Assembly: GCF_003946015.1 (NCBI RefSeq)
Contig: NZ_RHNU01000023.1
Location: 1 to 41,292, forward strand
DNA: 41,292 nt
Reading direction: 5' to 3'
DNA from: Companilactobacillus insicii
GTDB lineage: Bacteria > Bacillota > Bacilli > Lactobacillales > Lactobacillaceae
In this document: positions 27,192 through 37,302 of the stretch, one piece after another
How positions within the stretch are numbered: position 1 is the stretch's first letter
Layout of the letters: each line of letters opens with the position of its first letter
Position numbers and translations under genes: made by a program
The notes under the pieces: model-generated
The model's input: only the letters and a program-made list of their open reading frames with translations
Told to the model about the DNA's origin: nothing
The model's database searches: none

Positions 27192-27992
27192 TTATTTTTT
27201 TCTACCAAATACTCTGCTAAAAAAGCCTATCTTTTTTTCATCATTAAAAATATCTAATGGTATGCTTTCACCCAACATACGATGTGCAATATTACGATAA
27301 CTATGACCGGCATCGCTATTTTTATCGGAAATAACTGTTCTTCCTGCATTCGAAGCCGCAATCACTTCATCTTCATCGATAACAACTCCTAATAAAGGAA
27401 TTCTCAAATGATTGACAATATCATCAATACGCATAGAGGTTCCTTCATTGATCATATTTTTACGAACACGATTAATAATTAAATGCGGTGTTATTGGCAT
27501 TTTCATACTTTCCAAAATTCCAACCACACGATCAGCGTCACTTACTGAAGCTAATTCCGGATTTGTAACTACTATTGCTCCATCTGCAACGGTTACTGCA
27601 TTTTGGAATCCATACTCAATACCAGCTGGACAGTCAATCATTACAAAATCGAATCTTTGCTTTAAGTAGGTCACAATTCTTCTTACAGAATCCTGATCTA
27701 AGACATATTTATCCGCGAATTGTGATGCGGCCAATAAATACAAATTGTCTTCAAATCTCGGATCACGAACTAACGCTTGTGATAAGACAACTCTATTCTG
27801 TGCCACATCAACAATATCGTAAACAATGCGATTTGTTAGTCCCAATACAGCATCTAAATTTCTAAGACCTATATCCAAGTCAACCATGCAAACTTTTTTG
27901 CCGAGACTTGCTAAGACGGAACTAATATTGGCAGTTGTTGTTGTTTTACCAACACCACCTTTACCAGACGTTACAACAATAGATATCCCCAT
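27192..27992 (-). CDS. minD: Septum-site-determining ATPase MinD
   Basis: MinD is a membrane-cycling ATPase that brings MinC to the membrane to block Z rings away from midcell. The 266-residue protein has the deviant Walker A motif SGKGGVGKTTTTAN near residue 9, a Walker B VCMVDLDIGLRNLDAVLG near 38, and DCPAGIEYGFQNA near 119. It ends with a C-terminal amphipathic membrane helix (KKIGFFSRVFGRKK). It starts two bases after the minC stop. No minE is present; in this group a MinJ/DivIVA-like polar cue is expected instead, and DivIVA is encoded in the same window. Confidence 0.97.
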   Translation of the reverse strand: MGISIVVTSGKGGVGKTTTTANISSVLASLGKKVCMVDLDIGLRNLDAVLGLTNRIVYDIVDVAQNRVVLSQALVRDPRFEDNLYLLAASQFADKYVLDQDSVRRIVTYLKQRFDFVMIDCPAGIEYGFQNAVTVADGAIVVTNPELASVSDADRVVGILESMKMPITPHLIINRVRKNMINEGTSMRIDDIVNHLRIPLLGVVIDEDEVIAASNAGRTVISDKNSDAGHSYRNIAHRMLGESIPLDIFNDEKKIGFFSRVFGRKK

Positions 27993-27994
27993 AA

Positions 27995-28657
27995 CTAAAC
28001 CGTCCTTTTTCTAGAATTACTCATAACCTCTTTATAATCTTGTAAATCATTAACACTAATAGAATGCATGTCGTCAATGTATGCAAATTGACGGCTATGA
28101 AGTTTGTCCGCGTTCTCGTCAGTAACTATTTCTATAACATCAGCTATACGAAGTTGAGCTGCATGTTTCAAATTTCCAAAAATTGCGGCACTAGTATTGT
28201 CTGGAAAACCGGCTTGGACAATTCCATTTACTTTTCCAAGTATATAAACTGAACCATTTGTGCTGATTTGAGCTCCTTCATGGAGTACGCCAAGAAATAA
28301 AACGTCACCTTCGAACTCTAATTTTTGACCACTTCTAACAATACCAGTCTCTATATTCATTTTATTAGCTTTTAAAAGCTCTGATACTTCAAGCTTAGAT
28401 TCGACTTCAGAAATAATATCTTTGATTTCAATTTGAGGATACTCAGTAAAAGTTTTCTTAACTTCTTTTATTTGAGCATCAGTTAAAAGACGATTTCCTG
28501 TCTTAATAGTAAATTGAATAACATCATCGTCGACAGATCCAATATTCTGTTTGAGAATTAATTCTTTTAAGTCTTTCAACGCTTGCTGAAAATCACTCTC
28601 ATCGTTAATGATTACAACATACCCCTCTTTACTACCCTTAAGAGTAACGTTGCTCAT
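27995..28657 (-). CDS. minC: Septum-site-determining protein MinC
   Basis: MinC inhibits FtsZ polymerisation where MinD recruits it. The 220-residue protein has an N-terminal FtsZ-binding domain and a C-terminal beta-helix domain with the clear pattern VRSGQKLEFEGDVLFLGVLHEGAQI and GSVYILGKVNGIVQAG, which binds MinD and dimerises. The ATG overlaps the mreD stop in ATGA and is preceded by AGGAGGG. Co-transcription with mreBCD links placement of division with cell elongation, as in many rod-shaped Firmicutes. Confidence 0.96.
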   Translation of the reverse strand: MSNVTLKGSKEGYVVIINDESDFQQALKDLKELILKQNIGSVDDDVIQFTIKTGNRLLTDAQIKEVKKTFTEYPQIEIKDIISEVESKLEVSELLKANKMNIETGIVRSGQKLEFEGDVLFLGVLHEGAQISTNGSVYILGKVNGIVQAGFPDNTSAAIFGNLKHAAQLRIADVIEIVTDENADKLHSRQFAYIDDMHSISVNDLQDYKEVMSNSRKRTV

Positions 28658-29196
28658 TTACTATCCCTCCTATATTTAACCAACCAGTCACTTAAGTTTG
28701 CCAAAGGAACATAAATCACAAAAAATAAAATCATATTCCAAAGCAATGTTGGTCCCAATACATAAGTTATAAAATCAAAAACATTAGTATTTGTTTGTTG
28801 AAGTAATCTTTCTAGTACATAAATACCAGATTGTAAAAATGTCAAAGCTAAAAAGTAAATAGATAATTCATAGCCCATATTTGCTTTTACAAACAAAAAT
28901 TTAAAATGATCAATACCTACCATAATAAGTGGCAAAAGGACAGTGTACAATCCAATTATTCCATAGTAATACGAATCGTATACTAAACCAAAAATAATAC
29001 CATACGCCAATAATTGACGTCTGTTATCTATCCTCATAGTTATCAATACGATTGCCATTAACATGATTTGAGGTAAAATCATAAAATCTCCGGTATTCAT
29101 GTTATTCAAGAATGCCCACTTCATTAGACCGTCTAGGTAAAATGCTAGAATCAAAAACACAACTTGCCCGACGATCTTCCGAGTTTTGATATTCAT
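28654..29196 (-). CDS. mreD: Rod shape-determining protein MreD
   Basis: MreD is an integral membrane protein of the elongation machinery, working with MreC, RodA and PBP2-type enzymes. The 180-residue protein has five or six hydrophobic segments (for example IVGQVVFLILAFYLDGLM; MLMAIVLITM; GIIFGLVYDSYYYGIIGLYTVLLPLIMVG) and the family region around GLVYDSYY. It overlaps mreC by one base and minC by four, so translation across the cluster is probably coupled. The sequence is poorly conserved, and the call rests largely on layout and position. Confidence 0.93.
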   Translation of the reverse strand: MNIKTRKIVGQVVFLILAFYLDGLMKWAFLNNMNTGDFMILPQIMLMAIVLITMRIDNRRQLLAYGIIFGLVYDSYYYGIIGLYTVLLPLIMVGIDHFKFLFVKANMGYELSIYFLALTFLQSGIYVLERLLQQTNTNVFDFITYVLGPTLLWNMILFFVIYVPLANLSDWLVKYRRDSK

Positions 29197-30059
29197 TATT
29201 CTTCACCACTAACCGATGATTTGATAATTGTAACAACAGTAAAGTTTCTTAGCTCAGCTGCTGGAGTTATATATACAGAGTTAGTCATACCATAATTATC
29301 TTTTTTAATTCCGTATACTTTACCAATGTATAATCCACGAGGTGTTCTACCACCTAATCCAGATGTAATTATTCGTTGGCCTTTCTTAATGTTCTTTGTA
29401 GAGTTAACATTCTCCATAACAAGTTTGCCAGATGCACTATCATAACGACTAACAATACCAGTTATAGCATTATTACCACTGTCTAAGATTTCAGATGCAA
29501 ATTTGTCATTTAATTCATTATTAGTTGATATTAGTTCAACTTTTGCACTTATTTTATCAACCTCAATAATACGTCCTATCAATCCGTTACCAGACATAAC
29601 AGGCATATTTTTCTTTAAACCACTAGTTGAACCACGATTTATTGTTAAATAGCTTTGCCAACTGCTTGATGAACGACTCAATACAGATGCATTAACGGTT
29701 GTATAATCCGTTAACGTACTATTTAATTTTAATTCTTCTTTTAGTTTCTTATTCTCATCTTGGACAACTTTTAATTTTGCCTGATTTTGGGCTAATTCAT
29801 CTATTCTTGCCTTCAAATGCTTATTTTCCGTATATGTATTATACAAATCGGAAAATTCTGAAGAAGCGTTCTTAACAGCATTAGTTGGATAGGCAAATAT
29901 ACCCCCAACAACACTAACAACGTCATTCCCCACTTGCTGAACGGCAGGAGGAGTTTCTTTGTTATCGCGAATATTTACAGTTACCGCTAAAAGTCCAAAA
30001 GTCACGATAAGAATTACCATTAAAATGATTAACTTTTTGTTTGAAAAAAACTTTTGCAT
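29196..30059 (-). CDS. mreC: Rod shape-determining protein MreC
   Basis: MreC is a bitopic protein whose extracytoplasmic part scaffolds the elongasome. The 287-residue protein has a basic start, one membrane segment (LIILMVILIVTFGLLAVTV, about 9-27), a coiled coil near 70-110 (LKARIDELAQNQAKLKVV), and two beta-barrel domains with SWQSYLTINRGSTSGLKKNMPV and GQRIITSGLGGRTPRGLYIGKV. The start is ATG after GGAGGAA. It lies 42 bases after mreB, with a short terminator in the gap (30080-30101) that may lower its expression relative to mreB. Confidence 0.95.
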   Translation of the reverse strand: MQKFFSNKKLIILMVILIVTFGLLAVTVNIRDNKETPPAVQQVGNDVVSVVGGIFAYPTNAVKNASSEFSDLYNTYTENKHLKARIDELAQNQAKLKVVQDENKKLKEELKLNSTLTDYTTVNASVLSRSSSSWQSYLTINRGSTSGLKKNMPVMSGNGLIGRIIEVDKISAKVELISTNNELNDKFASEILDSGNNAITGIVSRYDSASGKLVMENVNSTKNIKKGQRIITSGLGGRTPRGLYIGKVYGIKKDNYGMTNSVYITPAAELRNFTVVTIIKSSVSGEE

Positions 30060-30079
30060 TGCTTCCTCCTACAGTAAAC

Positions 30080-30101
30080 AAAAAAAACGGGATTAACCCG
30101 C
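30080..30101 (-). terminator. Short terminator/attenuator between mreB and mreC
   Basis: On the minus strand GCGGG-TTAAT-CCCGT is followed by eight T, right after the mreB stop. The five-pair stem is short but the U tract is strong. There is no clear promoter before mreC, so it probably works as a partial terminator. Confidence 0.65.
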
Positions 30102-31103
30102 TTATTTTTGACGACGCATTACATCGATATTTTTAAGTGATTCTCCAGTACCGATGGCTACACAATCTAGTGGGTCTTGAGCAATGAATACAGGTACTCC
30201 AGTTGCTTCAGAAATTACTTCTGGCAAATGATGTAACAATGCTCCACCACCAGTAAGTACAATACCATGATCAATTACATCCGCTGCAATTTCAGGAGAT
30301 GTTTCCTCAAGAGTTTCTTTAATTGTTTCGATTATTTCTTGAACATCTTCATGAATAGCTGTGGCAATGTCTTCACCAGTTAATTGAATTGTCTTTGGAA
30401 GACCTGTAACTAAATCTCTACCACGAATTTGCATTGTTTCAAGTTCTTTAGCTTTTTCAATTGAAGCAGAACCTACTTGAATTTTAACATCTTCAGCAGT
30501 TCTTTCACCAATTTGTAAGTTGAAGTTTGTCTTAATATAAGCTGAGATAGAGTCATCAAACTTATCACCAGCAACACGAATGGAGCGTGATGAAACGATA
30601 CCACCAAGTGAAATTGTTGCAACATCAGTAGTACCACCACCAATATCAACAACCATATTACCTGTTGGATCCATAACTGGAAGTCCAGCACCTATGGCTG
30701 CGGCGAATGGCTCTTCAATGACATATGCTTCTCTAGCACCAGCATGCTGAGTAGCTTCAATTACAGCTCTTTTTTCAACTTCTGTAACACCACTAGGAAC
30801 ACAAACCATAACTGATGGTTTTGAATTTCCAGCTGTCTTTTCAATGAAATACTTCATCATTGCTGCAGTTGTATCATAATCAGCAATAACACCATCCCTC
30901 ATAGGACGGATTGCTGAAATACTGCCGGGTGTACGTCCGATCATTTCACGAGCATCGGAACCAACAGCAACGATTTCTCCAGTATTATTGTTCTTTGCAA
31001 CTACTGATGGCTCGTTCAAAACGATGCCTTTACCTTCGGCATAAACAAGAGTGTTAGCAGTTCCCAAGTCTATTCCTAATTTTTTTGATCCAATACCAAA
31101 CAA
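30102..31103 (-). CDS. mreB: Rod shape-determining actin homologue MreB
   Basis: MreB forms membrane-bound filaments that guide lateral wall synthesis. The 333-residue protein has the actin-fold nucleotide loops [19 protein letters not shown] near residue 9 and [19 protein letters not shown] near 157, the adenosine motif [16 protein letters not shown] near 285, and an N-terminal FGIGSKKLG that contacts membrane. The start codon is TTG at 31103, eight bases after AAGGAGAG. It has its own extended -10 promoter at 31152-31160 and heads mreBCD-minCD. Confidence 0.97.
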   Translation of the reverse strand: MFGIGSKKLGIDLGTANTLVYAEGKGIVLNEPSVVAKNNNTGEIVAVGSDAREMIGRTPGSISAIRPMRDGVIADYDTTAAMMKYFIEKTAGNSKPSVMVCVPSGVTEVEKRAVIEATQHAGAREAYVIEEPFAAAIGAGLPVMDPTGNMVVDIGGGTTDVATISLGGIVSSRSIRVAGDKFDDSISAYIKTNFNLQIGERTAEDVKIQVGSASIEKAKELETMQIRGRDLVTGLPKTIQLTGEDIATAIHEDVQEIIETIKETLEETSPEIAADVIDHGIVLTGGGALLHHLPEVISEATGVPVFIAQDPLDCVAIGTGESLKNIDVMRRQK

Positions 31104-31151
31104 TTTATATTCTCTCCTTTAAAGTACACACCACATTTTACGCTATCAAAA

Positions 31152-31160
31152 ATTATATCA
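31152..31160 (-). promoter_or_regulatory. Extended -10 promoter of mreB
   Basis: On the minus strand TGATATAAT gives a perfect TATAAT (31152-31157) with TG one base upstream. The -35 region is poor (CTTTAA at 17 bases), as is common for extended -10 promoters. It lies about 50 bases before mreB. Confidence 0.75.
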
Positions 31161-31196
31161 TACAAAAAGCCAATTTAAAGTAGTCCAAAGACATAC

Positions 31197-31832
31197 CTAA
31201 ATAATTTTTTCTATTTTCATACTTGAATACGCTTTTTTTGTAACAATTATATGATCAACCAAATTAATTCCTATTAACTGGCAACATTCCAATAGCCTTA
31301 AAGAAAAATTTTTATCATTTTCTGAGGGTTCAAGTCGTCCACTAGGATGATTGTGGGCTATAACGACTTGCGTTGCGGACACATACAAGGCTTCTCTAAT
31401 AATATCCCTAGGATGTACCGTTGCCGCATCAGTTGTCCCAATAAAAATCACTTTTTCATCAATTACATGATAATTATTGTCTAAATAGACAGCAATTAGC
31501 TTTTCTTGTGGTGAATTACCTATTTTTTTTATTAAATGCTCGCTTAAGCTCGACATATCAGCAATTTGATCCATTAAAGAATCTGCTTCAAGCTTTCTTT
31601 TACCTAATTCAAACGCAGCTAAAATCTTACATGCTTGAGCTATACCAATTCCTTTATAAGCTAATAATTCACTCATAGTAATATTCAAACTTTGTGAATC
31701 AAAAACTATCTTATCCGCAAGCTCTACAACATTCTTTCCTTTTGTTCCACGTCCTAATATTACAGCAATTAATTCTTTAGTTTCTAACGATCTAATTCCA
31801 TTTTTTGTAATTCTTTCTCGTAAGTTTACCAT
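31197..31832 (-). CDS. radC: RadC family JAB-domain protein
   Basis: RadC-like proteins have a helix-hairpin-helix and a JAB/MPN metalloprotease-like domain; despite the name, a DNA-repair role is doubtful and the substrate is unknown. The 211-residue protein shows the HhH region LLAYKGIGIAQACKILAAFELGKR near 58-80 and the metal motif AHNHPSGRLEPSEND near 161, with H-x-H and the distant Asp in place. The ATG is 11 bases after the folC stop, with no visible Shine-Dalgarno sequence, which suggests reinitiation after folC. It lies before mreB, as in many Firmicutes. Confidence 0.93.
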   Translation of the reverse strand: MVNLRERITKNGIRSLETKELIAVILGRGTKGKNVVELADKIVFDSQSLNITMSELLAYKGIGIAQACKILAAFELGKRKLEADSLMDQIADMSSLSEHLIKKIGNSPQEKLIAVYLDNNYHVIDEKVIFIGTTDAATVHPRDIIREALYVSATQVVIAHNHPSGRLEPSENDKNFSLRLLECCQLIGINLVDHIIVTKKAYSSMKIEKII

Positions 31833-31843
31833 TATAAACTAAA

Positions 31844-33094
31844 TTACGAAAAATATGACTCAAAATCTGAAACTAAATAGAATGAACCTAAAACTAACAA
31901 TATTTGATTTTTGCTTATTTCCTTCATCAAATTATTTAGACAAGAAAAATGATTCTCAACGTAGACAATATTTGAATATTTTGATAAATCATAATCATTA
32001 AGTTTTGCGGCACGCGGCATACTCAAACTAGTTACATAAACTTTTTTTGTATTATCAGTCAGAAAATCTAAAATATCATGACGATCTTTATCTTTCATTC
32101 CTGCATACATAATAATTATATCTTTATTAGGCTCATTTGTTGTTAAAGAATTGATTAAATTCTTAATTGCAGCTAAATTATGTGCTCCATCAAGTATGAC
32201 TAAAGGATTTTTATTGACAATTTGTAGTCTCGCCATAATTTTATGATTATCTATCTGAGAAACAATTTGTTGCAAATCATAGTTTTCCTTATACTTTTCT
32301 TGATAACACATGAATGTTTGAATGGCTATACATGCATTTATGGCCGTTGTTTTTTCAATACCTTTAATTTTGACTGGAACTTCATCAAATTCAAAAGTAA
32401 TTTCAAAATCATTAATTTTCAGATTATCAATATTAAATCCGTGATTATACTCATAAACTGAACTGTTCAACGAATGTGCTTGTTCCAAAACAATTCCACG
32501 CACTGAGTCTTGTAAAAAGCCAGTAACTAAAGGTGTATGTTCCTTGATGATTCCTGCTTTTTCGACAGCTATGTCTTGAATAGTCGGACCAATCAATTGT
32601 TCATGATCCATTGCAATTGAAGTAATGACTGAAACGTCAGGAGTAATAACATTAGTTTTATCATGCTTTGCACCAATGCCAACTTCAATTATAGCTACAT
32701 CGACGCGATCTCTAAAATATAAAAAGCCCATGCAAGTTACAAATTCAAACTCCGATAATGTATTCAAATCAATCTTATCTATTATGTAATTTACAAGCTG
32801 TAATAAGTCACTATCACTTATCATTGTATGATTTACTTGAATTCGCTCATTAAAAACTTTTATAAATGGTGATGTAAACATACCGACACGTTGTCCATTT
32901 GCCTCAAATAAATTTGAGAGATAATTACAGACAGTCCCTTTTCCATTCGTTCCTGTAACATGTATTGTTGGATAATCATTTTGAGGATTACCGAGTTTAT
33001 TCAACGCATCCTTGATGCGATCCAACTTATTGGTACGATGAAATTTCGGTAACGCATGAATATATTCTACCGCTTCTTGATAACTATTAAGCAT
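31844..33094 (-). CDS. folC: Folylpolyglutamate synthase (FolC)
   Basis: FolC adds glutamates to reduced folates and keeps them in the cell; some members also make dihydrofolate from dihydropteroate. The 416-residue protein has the Mur-ligase-type ATP loop HVTGTNGKGTVCNYLSNLF near residue 44, the GMFTSPFIKVFNERIQVN region near 75, AIIEVGIGAKHDKTNVI near 133, and ILDGAHNLAAIKNLINSL near 300. It starts behind the valS terminator with only about 14 bases between the T tract and the ATG, so its transcription may depend on read-through from valS. Confidence 0.94.
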   Translation of the reverse strand: MLNSYQEAVEYIHALPKFHRTNKLDRIKDALNKLGNPQNDYPTIHVTGTNGKGTVCNYLSNLFEANGQRVGMFTSPFIKVFNERIQVNHTMISDSDLLQLVNYIIDKIDLNTLSEFEFVTCMGFLYFRDRVDVAIIEVGIGAKHDKTNVITPDVSVITSIAMDHEQLIGPTIQDIAVEKAGIIKEHTPLVTGFLQDSVRGIVLEQAHSLNSSVYEYNHGFNIDNLKINDFEITFEFDEVPVKIKGIEKTTAINACIAIQTFMCYQEKYKENYDLQQIVSQIDNHKIMARLQIVNKNPLVILDGAHNLAAIKNLINSLTTNEPNKDIIIMYAGMKDKDRHDILDFLTDNTKKVYVTSLSMPRAAKLNDYDLSKYSNIVYVENHFSCLNNLMKEISKNQILLVLGSFYLVSDFESYFS

Positions 33095-33108
33095 TATCTT
33101 ACCTTCTT

Positions 33109-33147
33109 AAACAAAAAAAGAGGGAGACAAATAAATGTCCTTCCCCC
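33109..33147 (-). terminator. Terminator after valS
   Basis: On the minus strand GGGGGAAGGACA and TGTCTCCCTC pair imperfectly around TTTATT, followed by seven T. It lies 10 bases past the valS stop and immediately before folC. Confidence 0.7.
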
Positions 33148-33156
33148 ATTATTTAA

Positions 33157-35805
33157 TTATTTATTAGCTTTTAATTGTTCAATACGTTGTTTGATTTTAG
33201 CTTGTTTAGCTTGATAATCAGCCAACTTTTCTTTTTGTTCAGAAACAACCTTTTCAGGTGCTTTTTCAACAAAACCTTTATTAGACAATTTCTTGTCTAA
33301 ACGGCTTATCTCTTTATCCATCTTAGCTGATTCCTCTTCTTGACGTGCAATTTCTTCATCAAGATCAATCAATTCAGCCAATGGAATATAAACTTCAGTT
33401 CCATTTGTTACTGCTGTCATAGCCAATGCTGGAGCTTTCAAATCTGTTTCAACTTTTAGCTCCTTAGGATGTAAGAATCTATCCACATATTCAGTATTAT
33501 TCAAAACAACATCTTTAATTTCGTCATTTTGTGGCTTAATAAGAATATCAACAGCCTTTGACAATGGAGCGTTAGCTTCAAGACGAATCTTTCTAACTGA
33601 CTTAATTAAATCAATTAGAATATCCATATCATTCATGGCTTTTTCATCTTTAAATTCATCATGATTTTCAGGATATGATGCTAATGAAATTGACTTACCA
33701 TTATGAGGCATTGATAGCCAAATCTTTTCTGTAACAAATGGCATGATTGGATGCATAAGCTTCAATATCTTATCTAAAACATAAGTTAAGACCATTCTCT
33801 TTTGATCCTTAGCATCTCCATCCTCACCAGTAAGGGTAGCTTTACTCATTTCGATGTACCAATCACAGAAATCATTCCAGATAAAGTTATATAGATTACG
33901 ACCAACTTCACCAAATTCAAATTTATCCATCAATCGATTAACTTCATTAACGGTACTATTTAACTTAGCCAAAATCCATTTATCCGATAGGTCATAATGA
34001 GTTACCTTAGACAAGTCATCCATAGCCGGTGTCTTATCATCAAGATTCATAATAACAAAACGACTAGCATTCCAAATCTTATTAATAAAGTTCCAAGCTG
34101 AATCCATCTTATCATAGCTGAAACGTGTATCTTGACCTGGGGTTGAACCATTCATCAAGAACCAGCGCAATGCATCAGCACCGTACTTCTCGATAACATC
34201 CATTGGATCAATACCATTTCCCAATGACTTACTCATCTTACGACCTTGTTCATCACGAATTAATCCGTGAATAACAACGTGCTCAAATGGACGTTTTCCA
34301 GTAAACTTCAAACTTTGGAAAATCATTCTTGATACCCAGAAGAAAATAATGTCATAACCAGTAACTAGAGTATCTGTTGGGAAATAACGTTTGAAATCGT
34401 CAGAATTTTCATCTGGCCATCCCATTGTTGAAAATGGCCATAAGGCACTAGAGAACCAAGTATCTAGAACATCACTTTCTTGTGTCCAATTTTCAATATC
34501 CTTAGGTGCTTCCTCACCGACATACATCTTACCAGTTTCTTTGTTATACCAAGCTGGAATTTGGTGTCCCCACCATAATTGACGTGAAATAACCCAATCA
34601 TGAACATTGTCCATCCATTGTTTGAATGTATCCTCAAAACGGTCAGGTACAAAGTTAACCTTATTGTCGCCTTCTTGATTCTTCAAAGCCATTTCTGCAA
34701 GTGGCTTCATCTTAACGAACCATTGTGTAGATAATCTTGGTTCCACTTGAGCATTTGAACGCTCAGAATGACCAACACTGTGAACAATTGGCTCAACATT
34801 TAACATGTAATCTCCGGCTTCAAGGTCCTTAACAATTGCCTTACGCGCATCAAAACGATCCATACCGTTATACTTGCCAGCATTTTCGTTCATTGTACCG
34901 TCAGCATTCATAGTATTTATGCGTTGAAGGTCATGACGATTACCAACTAAGAAATCATTAGGGTCGTGAGCCGGTGTGATTTTAACCATACCAGTACCGA
35001 ACTCTTTATCAACATAATGGTCAGTTATAATTGGAACTTTACGATCAACTAGTGGAACGATTACTTCCTTACCAACAATGTCCTTATATCTCTCATCACT
35101 TGGATTAACAGCAATTGCAATATCACCAAACATTGTCTCAGGACGTGTTGTAGCAATTTCAATATAACCTGAACCATCGGCATATGGATACTTAACGTGA
35201 TAGAATGCACCTTTATCATCTTTATGGATAACTTCAATATCTGAAAGTGCTGTTTGAAGTTCTGGATCCCAGTTGATGATGTATTCACCACGATATATTA
35301 GACCTTCATTGTATAGCTTAACAAAGACTTTACGTACCGCTTTTGATAATCCTTCATCCAATGTAAATCTTTCACGTGAATAATCTAATGAAAGTCCTAA
35401 TTTACCCCATTGAGATTTGATAATTGAAGCAAACTCGTCTTTCCACTTCCAAACTTCATCAACAAACTTTTCGCGTCCAAGATCATATCTTGAAATACCT
35501 TGCTCACGTAATTTTGCTTCAACTTTGGCTTGTGTAGCAATACCAGCATGATCCATACCTGGTAAATACAAAGTGTCATATCCTTGCATACGCTTGTAAC
35601 GAATTAATGTATCTTGAATTGTAGTATCCCATGCGTGTCCTAAATGCAACTTACCAGTAACATTTGGTGGTGGGATAACAATTGAATAAGGCTTTGCTTT
35701 TTTATCACCAGAAGGCTTGAAGACATCTTCATCAAGCCATGCTTGATAACGACCTTCTTCGACTTCTTTTGGATTATATTTAGTATCCATGTCGATTTCT
35801 CTCAT
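33157..35805 (-). CDS. valS: Valyl-tRNA synthetase
   Basis: Class I synthetase that charges tRNA-Val. The 882-residue protein is full length. It has the HIGH motif as HLGH near residues 54-57 ([16 protein letters not shown]), the editing domain with [17 protein letters not shown], the KMSKS motif near 522-526 ([11 protein letters not shown]), an anticodon-binding domain, and a C-terminal coiled coil ([20 protein letters not shown]) that binds the tRNA elbow. The ATG at 35805 is chosen because GGAGGA precedes it; the longer in-frame start would run back into the T-box terminator. The T-box at 35827-36035 controls it. Confidence 0.97.
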   Translation of the reverse strand: MREIDMDTKYNPKEVEEGRYQAWLDEDVFKPSGDKKAKPYSIVIPPPNVTGKLHLGHAWDTTIQDTLIRYKRMQGYDTLYLPGMDHAGIATQAKVEAKLREQGISRYDLGREKFVDEVWKWKDEFASIIKSQWGKLGLSLDYSRERFTLDEGLSKAVRKVFVKLYNEGLIYRGEYIINWDPELQTALSDIEVIHKDDKGAFYHVKYPYADGSGYIEIATTRPETMFGDIAIAVNPSDERYKDIVGKEVIVPLVDRKVPIITDHYVDKEFGTGMVKITPAHDPNDFLVGNRHDLQRINTMNADGTMNENAGKYNGMDRFDARKAIVKDLEAGDYMLNVEPIVHSVGHSERSNAQVEPRLSTQWFVKMKPLAEMALKNQEGDNKVNFVPDRFEDTFKQWMDNVHDWVISRQLWWGHQIPAWYNKETGKMYVGEEAPKDIENWTQESDVLDTWFSSALWPFSTMGWPDENSDDFKRYFPTDTLVTGYDIIFFWVSRMIFQSLKFTGKRPFEHVVIHGLIRDEQGRKMSKSLGNGIDPMDVIEKYGADALRWFLMNGSTPGQDTRFSYDKMDSAWNFINKIWNASRFVIMNLDDKTPAMDDLSKVTHYDLSDKWILAKLNSTVNEVNRLMDKFEFGEVGRNLYNFIWNDFCDWYIEMSKATLTGEDGDAKDQKRMVLTYVLDKILKLMHPIMPFVTEKIWLSMPHNGKSISLASYPENHDEFKDEKAMNDMDILIDLIKSVRKIRLEANAPLSKAVDILIKPQNDEIKDVVLNNTEYVDRFLHPKELKVETDLKAPALAMTAVTNGTEVYIPLAELIDLDEEIARQEEESAKMDKEISRLDKKLSNKGFVEKAPEKVVSEQKEKLADYQAKQAKIKQRIEQLKANK

Positions 35806-35826
35806 AAATTTTCCTCCATAAAATAA

Positions 35827-36035
35827 AAAAGCACCCGTCCATAATAGGACGAATGCTCGCGGTACCACCTAAATTGAGAATCTACGTATAGATTCTCCTC
35901 TCTACAGATAACGGTGGCCCGATCAAAATTTTGATAGCTCACAGGTAACAATTAAATCTCCCGACTGTACACTTCTCAGCTAACATGTACTCTCTGAAGT
36001 CGCTAGACTTAACACTCCCGCTCAAAGCTGTTGAT
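35827..36035 (-). promoter_or_regulatory. T-box leader of valS
   Basis: On the minus strand the T-box AGGTGGTACCGC is at 35859-35870, followed by a terminator GAGCATTCGTCC / GGACGGGTGCT with TTTTTT. Stem I shows the AGAGAGTACATG and GCTGAGA elements. A GTT at 35947-35949, on the 3' side and followed by A, is the likely valine specifier. A stem III-like hairpin GAGAATCTA/TAGATTCTC lies just before the T-box. It fills the gap between thiI and valS. Confidence 0.9.
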
Positions 36036-36038
36036 TTG

Positions 36039-36067
36039 ATGATAAAACATATTTCACAAAACGTCAA
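36039..36067 (-). promoter_or_regulatory. Promoter of the valS T-box transcript
   Basis: On the minus strand TTGACG (36062-36067) and TATCAT (36039-36044) are separated by exactly 17 bases. This is a near-consensus sigma-A promoter nine bases after the thiI stop, and it places the start of the leader near 36032. Confidence 0.82.
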
Positions 36068-36075
36068 TTATAAAT

Positions 36076-37293
36076 TTATAGCAAATTGCCTATATCTTCT
36101 TGTTGTTGTTCCATGAAGTGGTCACCATGTTCAATTGTTGTAATCTTAACCCCAGCCAATGAACGTCCAATCAATCCATCAATATCAAGAGAGCTTTCAA
36201 ACTTACGTGTCTTTTCAATATTTGGACGAGTCTTAGGACTTGGTGGAGCAAAAACAGTACAACAGTCTTCGAATGGCTGAATAGATAGATTGAATGTATC
36301 AATATTTTCAGCCAATCTGATAATTTCTGTTTTATCCATTGTAGCAACAGGACGCAAAATTGGTGTAGTTGTAACATCATTAATTGCTGCCATACTTTCA
36401 AGCGTTTGAGATGCCACTTGTCCAACAGCCTCACCATTAAAAATTGCTAACCCATTTTCCTTTTCACGTAGTAAATCAGTTAACCTTAACATGAAACGAC
36501 GTTGAATGGTCATTAAGTATCCTTCTGGAACTGATGACTTGATGGTTTCTTGAATTTCTGCAAAGGGAACTTCAATAAACTTGATATTACCACCAAAAAC
36601 CGTCAACTTACTTGTTAATTCTTTAGCCTTATTCAAAGCTTGTTCTGAAGTATATGGTGGACTAAAGAAATGAACCATTTCAATATCTACCCCGCGCTTC
36701 ATTGCCAAGTAACCAGCGACAGGCGAATCAATTCCACCAGACAGCATAAGCATTGCCTTACCAGCTGTTCCGACCGGCAATCCACCAGCACCTTTAATAG
36801 TCAAGTATGATAAGTAAATGCCATACTGACGCACTTCAACTGAAATTTTAATATCAGGACGTTTCATCTCAACATCAATTCCAGGAAATTCATCACAGAT
36901 TGCATCCCCAAGTTGTAAATTAACTTGGTTAGTATCTAGCTTATAAGTATGATCTGAACGCTTTGTCCCAACCTTAAAGCTCATGCCCGGCTTATATGCC
37001 TCGTGCATCATTTCAATAGCTTTCGCTTTTACATCTTCGAAATCTTTTGAGACTTTAACACTCAAAGAAAAAGTTTGAATACCAAAAACATTCTTTAGTT
37101 TCTCCATAATTGGCTGAGCATTTTCACCATTCAATTGAATGTGTAGGCGGTCACGATGTGGTCTCATTACTAGATTAGGGTAATCCTTTAAAACTTTAGC
37201 AACATTTCCGTGTAAACGATCAATGAAGCTTTTACGATTTTTACCCTTCGTTGACAATTCGCCGTAACGAACCATGATTTCAGTATATTCCAT
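36076..37293 (-). CDS. thiI: tRNA 4-thiouridine synthase ThiI
   Basis: ThiI makes 4-thiouridine at position 8 of tRNAs, activating the base with ATP. The 405-residue protein has the N-terminal ferredoxin-like and THUMP domains (to about 165) and the PP-loop domain with [19 protein letters not shown] near 183-200, plus [15 protein letters not shown] near 345. The C-terminal rhodanese domain of the enterobacterial enzyme is absent, as in Bacillus, so it depends on a partner desulfurase for persulfide. That partner is encoded nine bases upstream. The start is ATG, preceded by AGGAGA. Confidence 0.96.
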   Translation of the reverse strand: MEYTEIMVRYGELSTKGKNRKSFIDRLHGNVAKVLKDYPNLVMRPHRDRLHIQLNGENAQPIMEKLKNVFGIQTFSLSVKVSKDFEDVKAKAIEMMHEAYKPGMSFKVGTKRSDHTYKLDTNQVNLQLGDAICDEFPGIDVEMKRPDIKISVEVRQYGIYLSYLTIKGAGGLPVGTAGKAMLMLSGGIDSPVAGYLAMKRGVDIEMVHFFSPPYTSEQALNKAKELTSKLTVFGGNIKFIEVPFAEIQETIKSSVPEGYLMTIQRRFMLRLTDLLREKENGLAIFNGEAVGQVASQTLESMAAINDVTTTPILRPVATMDKTEIIRLAENIDTFNLSIQPFEDCCTVFAPPSPKTRPNIEKTRKFESSLDIDGLIGRSLAGVKITTIEHGDHFMEQQQEDIGNLL

Positions 37294-37302
37294 TAAATTC
37301 TC

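Noticed and set aside
35806-35868. Longer N-terminus of ValS
   Set aside because: The extra codons are the T-box terminator region and the ribosome binding site; family members start near the internal ATG.
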